The notes beneath the pieces are model-generated. The model did not search any database. It saw nothing but the letters and a program-made list of their open reading frames with translations, and was not told where the DNA came from. Below, piece by piece: positions 1-4,327 of a DNA stretch of 7,211 nucleotides. The stretch lies in contig JAGFXS010000069.1 in the NCBI GenBank assembly GCA_017861415.1, forward strand, positions 1 to 7,211, given 5' to 3'. This stretch comes from Bacillota bacterium. Lineage in GTDB: Bacteria > Bacillota > Clostridia > Oscillospirales > Oscillospiraceae. The translations under genes were made by a program, and so were the position numbers. How positions within the stretch are numbered: position 1 is the stretch's first letter; every line of letters begins with the position of its first letter.

Positions 1-95
1 ACCAGAAGATATGGAATGAGCTTGCCTGGCTTCCGGATAATCTCCAGCAGGGTGTTCTTCATGCTCTTGCGCAGAAGATACCAAAGGCTATTCAT
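1..95 (-). CDS. Putative ABC exporter membrane protein, N-terminal fragment (runs off the left edge)
   Basis: Only the first 31 codons are present; the reading frame is open to the window edge. The visible peptide begins MNSLWYLLRKSMKNTLLEII and continues with a basic, proline-containing stretch ending in hydrophobic residues. This is the usual look of the cytosolic N-terminus of clostridial 'putative ABC exporter' permeases just before the first membrane helix. The start is well supported: a perfect AAGGAGG lies at 102-108, six bases ahead of the ATG, inside the end of the ATPase gene. The ATG overlaps the ATPase stop by 8 bases (ATGAATAG), so the two are very probably translationally coupled and form one transporter. 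Membrane segments cannot be seen because the gene is cut, so the permease role rests on position and the short N-terminal resemblance. Confidence 0.7.
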   Translation of the reverse strand, partial: MNSLWYLLRKSMKNTLLEIIRKPGKLIPYLL

Positions 96-810
96 GGGGG
101 GCCTCCTTTTCCTCGGTATCCTTCCCCTCAGTGATGGAAAAATAAAGGTCCTCCAGATCCCCGCCGGAGAGATCCTCCCGCCGGCAGACTCTGGCAACAG
201 AACCTCTGGTCATGATGCAGGTGGTGTCCCACTCGTCTCCCAAGCTGTCAATAATATGGGTGCTGATGAGAAGGGAGACACCGTCTCGGCGCAGCTCACC
301 AAGAAGCAGTTTTAGCTCCCGGATGGCGTGGGGATCCAGCCCCACTAGGGGTTCGTCCAGAATCACCGCCCGAGGGTTTGGGAGGAGGGCACAGCAGATG
401 CTTACCTTTTGCTGCATACCCTTGGAGAGTTCTTTGCCCAGCTTGTTTACCTTGTCGTCTAGCTCAAAGCGGCGCAGCAGGGCGTCGGCTCTGTCCTGCC
501 AGTCTGTGAGACGGTACGCTCGGGCGATGAACTCCATATGCTCAAGGACCGTGAGCATGGGGTAAAGTACCGGCATTTCCGGCACATAGCCTAAAAGCTG
601 CTTTGCTTCGATGGAGCGGTTGTCGTGGCCGTCAATGGTGATGGACCCCTCATAGCGCAGCAGGCCGCAAATGGACTTAATGAGGGTGGATTTTCCCGCT
701 CCGTTGGGGCCCAGAAGCACCGTCAATTCTCCGTTACCTACAGTGAGCGAGACCTTGTCATTGGCTAAAAACTTGCCATATCGCTTGGAAACGTTGGATA
801 CATAAATCAT
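88..810 (-). CDS. ABC transporter ATP-binding protein, ABC-2 exporter type
   Basis: This 240-residue cytosolic ATPase would power a membrane exporter. It is a single nucleotide-binding domain of normal length. Visible motifs are Walker A GPNGAGKST (34-42), an ABC signature in the variant form LSKGMQQK (128-135), Walker B VILDEP (149-154) with D152 and catalytic E153, a D-loop GLDP (157-160) and the switch histidine H185 in STHII. The Q-loop position reads GYVPEMP (75-80 region), with Glu where many ABC proteins have Gln; this and LSKGM are common in ABC-2 exporter ATPases, so they do not suggest a dead enzyme. The acidic C-terminal tail (EGKDTEEKEAPHE) overlaps the next gene, a probable permease. 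The ATG has AGAGGAG seven bases upstream (818-824). The substrate cannot be told; drug, peptide or lipid export are all possible. Confidence 0.93.
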   Translation of the reverse strand: MIYVSNVSKRYGKFLANDKVSLTVGNGELTVLLGPNGAGKSTLIKSICGLLRYEGSITIDGHDNRSIEAKQLLGYVPEMPVLYPMLTVLEHMEFIARAYRLTDWQDRADALLRRFELDDKVNKLGKELSKGMQQKVSICCALLPNPRAVILDEPLVGLDPHAIRELKLLLGELRRDGVSLLISTHIIDSLGDEWDTTCIMTRGSVARVCRREDLSGGDLEDLYFSITEGKDTEEKEAPHE

Positions 811-849
811 ACTGAGACTCCTCTTTGAAAGGCATATAGGATTAAGATC

Positions 850-877
850 ATTTTATCAGTATACAGGAACACGGCAA
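850..877 (-). promoter_or_regulatory. Predicted sigma-A type promoter for the ABC exporter genes
   Basis: Read on the minus strand, TTGCCG (872-877) and TAAAAT (850-855) are separated by 16 bases and lie about 40 bases before the ATPase start. An overlapping alternative -10, TATACT (858-863), would use a poorer TTTTCC-like -35. The position between the preceding operon's terminator and the ribosome-binding site supports a promoter here, but which hexamer pair is used cannot be decided by eye. Confidence 0.45.
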
Positions 878-934
878 AGAGGAAAAGAGGGAATCGGAAG
901 AATTTCCGTCCAGAGCGGCTGGGAAGCGGACGAA

Positions 935-966
935 ACAAGGCCGGGATTGCCCCCGGCCTTGTTTTA
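935..966 (-). terminator. Intrinsic terminator after the activase operon
   Basis: A perfect 11-base-pair GC-rich stem (935-945 with 952-962) encloses a 6-base loop. On the minus strand it is followed by TTCG, so the T-tract is short (TTGTTTCG including the stem end); on the plus strand the tail is TTTTAAG. It therefore could act in both directions. No plus-strand gene is visible before it, so its natural job is to end the three-gene operon whose last well-supported stop is at 1154. It lies 20 bases past the stop of the possible small ORF at 987-1106. Confidence 0.75.
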
Positions 967-986
967 AGTGCTTTTTCCAATGGGCT

Positions 987-1106
987 TTATAGATGGGAGA
1001 TTCCTCTGCCTCTGAATCGCAGGTGGTGCCGTTCCATACGATCTACAAAGGAGAGGGGGTATCTTTTTCGGGAGCGAGAGACCGAATGTCGTGCCTGCTT
1101 TTCCAT
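987..1106 (-). CDS. Possible small basic protein, 39 residues, unknown function
   Basis: This short frame sits in the 343-base stretch between the activase stop (1154) and the ABC ATPase start (810). It begins MEKQARHSVSRSRKRYPLSF and ends RGISHL. It is strongly basic, with nine Arg, two Lys and four His, and has no cysteine and no hydrophobic segment. AAAGGA lies eight bases ahead of the ATG, and its stop falls 20 bases before the hairpin terminator, which is where the last gene of the operon would end. I do not recognise it. Such a short frame could arise by chance in the operon's 3' untranslated region, so the call rests on the ribosome-binding site and placement only. The rest of this intergenic stretch holds the terminator (935-966) and the promoter (850-877); I see nothing else in it. 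Confidence 0.25.
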   Translation of the reverse strand: MEKQARHSVSRSRKRYPLSFVDRMERHHLRFRGRGISHL

Positions 1107-1153
1107 GATGACCGTCCTTTCTATGCAATAAACAAGTGCGCTGGGCATCCCAT

Positions 1154-2122
1154 TTAGCTGATAATCTGGCTTCCTTTGCTAACCTGCCCCATCTCACAGC
1201 GGTTACCCCAGTAGTCCAGTAGACTGCCGTCCCGATAGAAGGAAACGATTTCGCAGTGATTTCCGCAGCCGCCACAGGTGTGGGCGCGAGTCTGGAAGGC
1301 GAGGTCAGCGATCTCCCAATCGAAGGACTTAGCCCGCTGGGCACTTCTAGAGAGGAGGGCAGCCCCCAAGGCGCCCATAAGGTGAGAATCCTCATCCACA
1401 AAAAGCTCCTGCCCTAGCTCGGACTGAAAAGCTTGCGATACACCCTTATTTTTGCTGACGCCACCCTGAAAGGCGACGGGGCCTTCAATGTGTTTTCCCT
1501 TGCCAACGTTGTTCAGGTAATTGCTCACCACCGCATGGCAAAGTCCAGCCACCAGGTCTTCTTTGGCGTGCCCGATCTGGGCCTTGTGAATCATGTCTGA
1601 TTCTGCAAACACCGTGCAGCGGGCGGCGATTTTGCTGGGGTTTTTGGAGGTTAGCGCCATGTCCCCCAATTCTTCTACAGGGATGCCCAGCCGCTTGGCC
1701 TGAGAAGACAAAAAGGCCCCTGTCCCCGCGGCACAGAGGGTGTTCATGGCGTAATCAGTGACCACTCCCTCCGAAATGAGAATAATCTTGGAATCCTGTC
1801 CGCCGATTTCGATGATGGTACGGATGTCCGGATGCCGCAGGAGGGTGCCCCTCGCGTGGGCAGTGATCTCGTTTTTCACCACATCGGCTTCCAGCATGGT
1901 GCCGATGAGGCGGCGGGCGGAGCCGGTGGTTCCCACGGAGCGAACCTGCACCTCGTGAGATAGCTGCCGGTGGAGAGATGAAATGACTTTTTTGGTGGCG
2001 GAGATGGGGTCGCCCTCCGTCCATAAATATTCCGAGGCGAGGATCCGGCCCTGCTGGTCAACCACCACTCCTTTGGTGGAAACAGAGCCGATATCCACAC
2101 CCAAGCTAGCTGACTGCGGCAT
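1154..2122 (-). CDS. Acyl-CoA dehydratase activase-type ATPase (HgdC/BcrA/BadF family) with extra C-terminal Cys motif
   Basis: Proteins of this family hydrolyse ATP to drive a single low-potential electron from a [4Fe-4S] cluster, shared by a homodimer, into a partner iron-sulfur enzyme such as 2-hydroxyacyl-CoA dehydratase or benzoyl-CoA reductase. The ASKHA ATPase signatures are present: GVDIGSVSTKG (8-18), EIGGQDSK (105-112) and GGVSKNKG (220-227). The two cluster-ligand cysteines of the family match C130 in CAAGTG and C169 in ARCTVFAESD. The 322-residue chain is longer than the roughly 260-270 residues of HgdC. The extra tail carries CGGCGNHC (283-290) and GNRCE (C309), a motif I associate with the fused giant activase-related proteins. 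The ATG has AAAGGAG seven bases upstream and overlaps the stop of the preceding gene by 17 bases. It is the last well-supported gene of a three-gene operon. The substrate of the system is unknown. Confidence 0.93.
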   Translation of the reverse strand: MPQSASLGVDIGSVSTKGVVVDQQGRILASEYLWTEGDPISATKKVISSLHRQLSHEVQVRSVGTTGSARRLIGTMLEADVVKNEITAHARGTLLRHPDIRTIIEIGGQDSKIILISEGVVTDYAMNTLCAAGTGAFLSSQAKRLGIPVEELGDMALTSKNPSKIAARCTVFAESDMIHKAQIGHAKEDLVAGLCHAVVSNYLNNVGKGKHIEGPVAFQGGVSKNKGVSQAFQSELGQELFVDEDSHLMGALGAALLSRSAQRAKSFDWEIADLAFQTRAHTCGGCGNHCEIVSFYRDGSLLDYWGNRCEMGQVSKGSQIIS

Positions 2123-3188
2123 CGTTGTACTCCTTTTTCAAACGAATCATATCGGCGAAGGCCTCTAAACGAGTCTGTACGCCGGTTTCGCTGGTCTGAG
2201 TATCAAAGCTCAAATCCAGAATAGGGATGTTATAGTCTCGGGACAGGGCCTGGAGGGCGGGAGTGGCGTTGAGTTCAGGAATACAACCGAAGGACTTCAT
2301 GTGGATAATCCCATCATACTCCTGTTTTGCGTAGTTAAGGCTGTGGGAGATGCTGTGAACGCCGTTGGCTCCCACCAGATAGTGAAGGTAACCACCGCAA
2401 TCCCGCAGGTCACGGGTTCGATGCTGCCCGAAGAGCAGAAACCAGATGCCCATGAGTCGGCTCACGGAAATGCCGTCCTTAGCGAGCTGCTTTTCCACGA
2501 AGAAATTGCTAAAAGGCTCCATCAGGGTATACAGTTCTCCTACAATGCCCACCCGAAGGGGGTGTTCCGGTTTGTTTAGCTTTAAGGCTGCACTGGCCTG
2601 CTGACAGGTGTTTCTGGCCGCCCGCAGATCCTGCAGGGAATCTGCCACGGCAAGCTGCCGGAGGAGCTCTCCTCTGACGGATTCAAATGAGCCGACTAGT
2701 ACTTCAAACCCCACATTCTCCCGCATAAAGCGGTCAAATCGGTCAAGGATACGGCAGCTCTCGCAGGCAAGGAACAGCGCATAGAGAAGCTTGGGAGGGG
2801 ACTGGGTGCAGCCCAACAGCCGCAGGCTGTCACAGATCGCAGTCGGCTTTGCACGCTCCCGGGACAGGCATATAAACTGAAAGTCATGACCCAGATCTCG
2901 GAGAATCTGCTCCTGCAGCTCGCCGTAATAGCCGTAACGGCAGCCCATCCCCGTCTGAAAGAGGACATTGGCACCGTGCTCTAAGGCCTCAATGTAGTTG
3001 CCCAAGTTATATTTGAAGGGGGAGCAGACAAAGTCAGGGCTGTGCCGGCTGCCCAGCTCTATGGTGTGCTGGGTAATGAGGGGCGGGGGAAGAAGCTGCG
3101 CCTCGGGAAGCACATGCCGAAATAGCTGCGTAAAGATGATGCTGTAATCCCCCATATGGGGATAACTGATCACAAGCTTATGGTTCAT
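2106..3188 (-). CDS. CoA-protein-activase / 2-hydroxyacyl-CoA dehydratase D-component-like protein
   Basis: This 360-residue soluble protein matches the clostridial 'CoA protein activase' type, related to the HgdB/BcrC fold. Hallmarks are an N-terminal SYPHMGDY (8-15), PPPLIT (34-39), ELGSRHSPDFVCSPFKYNLG (44-63) with C55, GCRYGYYGE (82-90) with C83, an ACESC pair (C142, C145), FGCIPE (C302), and a C-terminal SFDTQTSETGVQTRLEAF (327-344). The cysteines are plausible iron-sulfur ligands by family analogy. A longer in-frame start at 3275 exists, but it would lie deep inside the upstream gene and adds 29 residues unlike the family; the ATG at 3188 has GGAAG seven bases upstream and starts at the conserved sequence. 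This start overlaps the upstream stop by 11 bases (ATGAACCATAA), and its own stop overlaps the activase start. It probably receives electrons from, or forms a complex with, the neighbouring activase. Confidence 0.85.
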   Translation of the reverse strand: MNHKLVISYPHMGDYSIIFTQLFRHVLPEAQLLPPPLITQHTIELGSRHSPDFVCSPFKYNLGNYIEALEHGANVLFQTGMGCRYGYYGELQEQILRDLGHDFQFICLSRERAKPTAICDSLRLLGCTQSPPKLLYALFLACESCRILDRFDRFMRENVGFEVLVGSFESVRGELLRQLAVADSLQDLRAARNTCQQASAALKLNKPEHPLRVGIVGELYTLMEPFSNFFVEKQLAKDGISVSRLMGIWFLLFGQHRTRDLRDCGGYLHYLVGANGVHSISHSLNYAKQEYDGIIHMKSFGCIPELNATPALQALSRDYNIPILDLSFDTQTSETGVQTRLEAFADMIRLKKEYNDAAVS

Positions 3189-4092
3189 AGGCACGCTTCC
3201 TTTCATGTAGAATATCCATAAAGCACTCCACCCGGGTCTGCAGGCCGGCCTCGCCCTGCTGCTCATCCAGCACAATCTGGACCACGGGCAGATCCCGGAC
3301 TCTGCGCAGTACCAGCTCGTTTACCAGGGAATCGGTACCGCAGGGGAACGCGGAGACAAGCATAATACCGTCGATGTGAGGACGGGTCAGGGGGATGGCT
3401 CCGATCATTTCTTTGTTAAGCGTCCAGTAGAGGTCGGTGGAGAGGGATTTGGCACCGTCTCGGCAGGCGGAGCGGCCGCAGCTGTCCGCATAGATTGGTA
3501 CGCCGCCCTGCTGGCGGAGCATATGAACCAGTGGTGCCCCCATGAGTCCGTCACGGATAATATAGGGTTGAGATACCATAAGGATCCGTGGATCAGAAGA
3601 GGAGAGCAGGGCCTGCTGCCGTGCCTCGGCCTGCTGATCCTGTTGCTGCTGAGCCAGAAGAGCACGGCGATAGGCCTGCAGGGTTTTTGGAATGGATTTT
3701 CCAAGCTGTGCGCCCATGTGCAAAAATCCGAGGGCTTGACTGTTTGGTTTATGGCCTTGGAGGTTGTAACCGAGGAGGGATACCGCCGGGAAGGTGCTCC
3801 GGACAATATCGGGCAGTCCCCAGAAGCGAACGCAGAATTCTTCTCCCTTCCCCAAGGTTTCAAAACGAGGGACAAGAATATGGTCACAGTGGTTGGCCAG
3901 ATACGCCACGTGGCCCAGGTACACCTTGACCGGCAAACAGCATTCTCCTACAGAGAGGGCAACACCCTGGGCCAGGATCGCCTGATTAGTCTCGGGACTG
4001 GTGACGACGTCACAACCCAGTTCCCTAAAAAAAGTTTTCCACAGTCGTTCATAACGGTAGTACAGCAGCGCCCTCGGCAGGCCGATGGTCAT
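3178..4092 (-). CDS. DUF2229 acyl-CoA dehydratase activase-related protein
   Basis: First gene of the operon, 304 residues, soluble. It opens with the DUF2229 hallmark IGLPRALLYYRYERLWKTFF (3-22), then GECCLPVKVYLGHV (49-62) with the C51/C52 pair and ILVPRF (72-77). A glutamine-rich linker at 148-160 separates this from a second half with C205, C210, FPCGTDS (C251) and a C-terminal LDEQQGEAGLQTRVECF (275-291). That C-terminal block resembles the end of the next gene product (SFDTQTSETGVQTRLEAF), so the two proteins look like distant paralogues of the HgdB/BcrC fold. DUF2229 usually occurs as one domain of giant activase fusion proteins; here it is free-standing. The start fits the family N-terminus, though the ribosome-binding site is only a weak GGGTG five bases upstream. 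The biochemical role of DUF2229 is not established. Confidence 0.88.
   Translation of the reverse strand: MTIGLPRALLYYRYERLWKTFFRELGCDVVTSPETNQAILAQGVALSVGECCLPVKVYLGHVAYLANHCDHILVPRFETLGKGEEFCVRFWGLPDIVRSTFPAVSLLGYNLQGHKPNSQALGFLHMGAQLGKSIPKTLQAYRRALLAQQQQDQQAEARQQALLSSSDPRILMVSQPYIIRDGLMGAPLVHMLRQQGGVPIYADSCGRSACRDGAKSLSTDLYWTLNKEMIGAIPLTRPHIDGIMLVSAFPCGTDSLVNELVLRRVRDLPVVQIVLDEQQGEAGLQTRVECFMDILHERKRAYEP
3196..3203 (-). promoter_or_regulatory. Ribosome-binding site that decides the start of the CoA-activase gene
   Basis: AAAGGAAG on the minus strand, with GGAAG seven bases before the ATG at 3188 and inside the last codons of the DUF2229 gene. It supports the shorter 360-residue product over the longer frame from 3275, and implies translational coupling across the 11-base overlap. 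Confidence 0.7.
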
Positions 4093-4209
4093 CCTATCAC
4101 CCGTTTCAATTTTCTTGCTCCGAAAAAGCGGTATTGAAAGAAGTATTTGCGTATCAATCCCGATTTAGTCATTGCACCGCAAGATTTAAAGTCAACTCTT
4201 ATAATTGAA

Positions 4210-4253
4210 GCAAACAAAGAAAGCCCCCCGGAAGAATGTATCCTCCAGGGGGC
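4210..4253 (-). terminator. Strong intrinsic terminator after the GGDEF/HD-GYP gene
   Basis: On the minus strand a 13-base-pair stem (4241-4253 with 4223-4235, two G-T wobbles, core GCCCCC/GGGGGC) closes a 5-base loop and is followed by TTTCTTTGTTTG. It lies about 75 bases past the stop at 4328 and insulates the c-di-GMP gene from the activase operon that starts at 4092. The plus-strand side lacks a T-run, so it is directional. Confidence 0.88.
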
Positions 4254-4327
4254 GGCAAGACCGCAGATTTCTTTTTCTACCCAAGGTGGGTATGAGGTGG
4301 GTGGTCGGACACAGCAAAAGCGTGCCG

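Noticed and set aside
964..1401. 145-codon open frame on the minus strand overlapping the end of the activase gene
   Set aside because: It lies mostly out of frame inside a well-supported gene, has low-complexity composition without domain hallmarks, and has no convincing ribosome-binding site.
3189..3275. N-terminal extension of the CoA-activase gene by 29 codons
   Set aside because: The extension overlaps the DUF2229 gene, is unlike the family N-terminus, and the ATG at 3188 has a well-placed ribosome-binding site.
3376..4137. 253-codon open frame on the plus strand
   Set aside because: It is wholly antisense to the conserved DUF2229 gene and its translation shows no recognisable family; it is a shadow of that gene's codon bias.
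4160..4200. TTGACT at 4190-4195 (minus strand) as -35 of a promoter for the activase operon
   Set aside because: At 16-18 bases spacing the candidate -10 sequences match the consensus poorly (ATGACT at best), so no promoter could be called, although one is expected between the terminator at 4210 and the gene start at 4092.
4254..4327. Short TACCCA/TGGGTA inverted repeat and GGTGGGT repeats past the GGDEF/HD-GYP stop
   Set aside because: The arms are only about six bases, with a tiny loop and no T-run; the strong terminator next to it explains the region.
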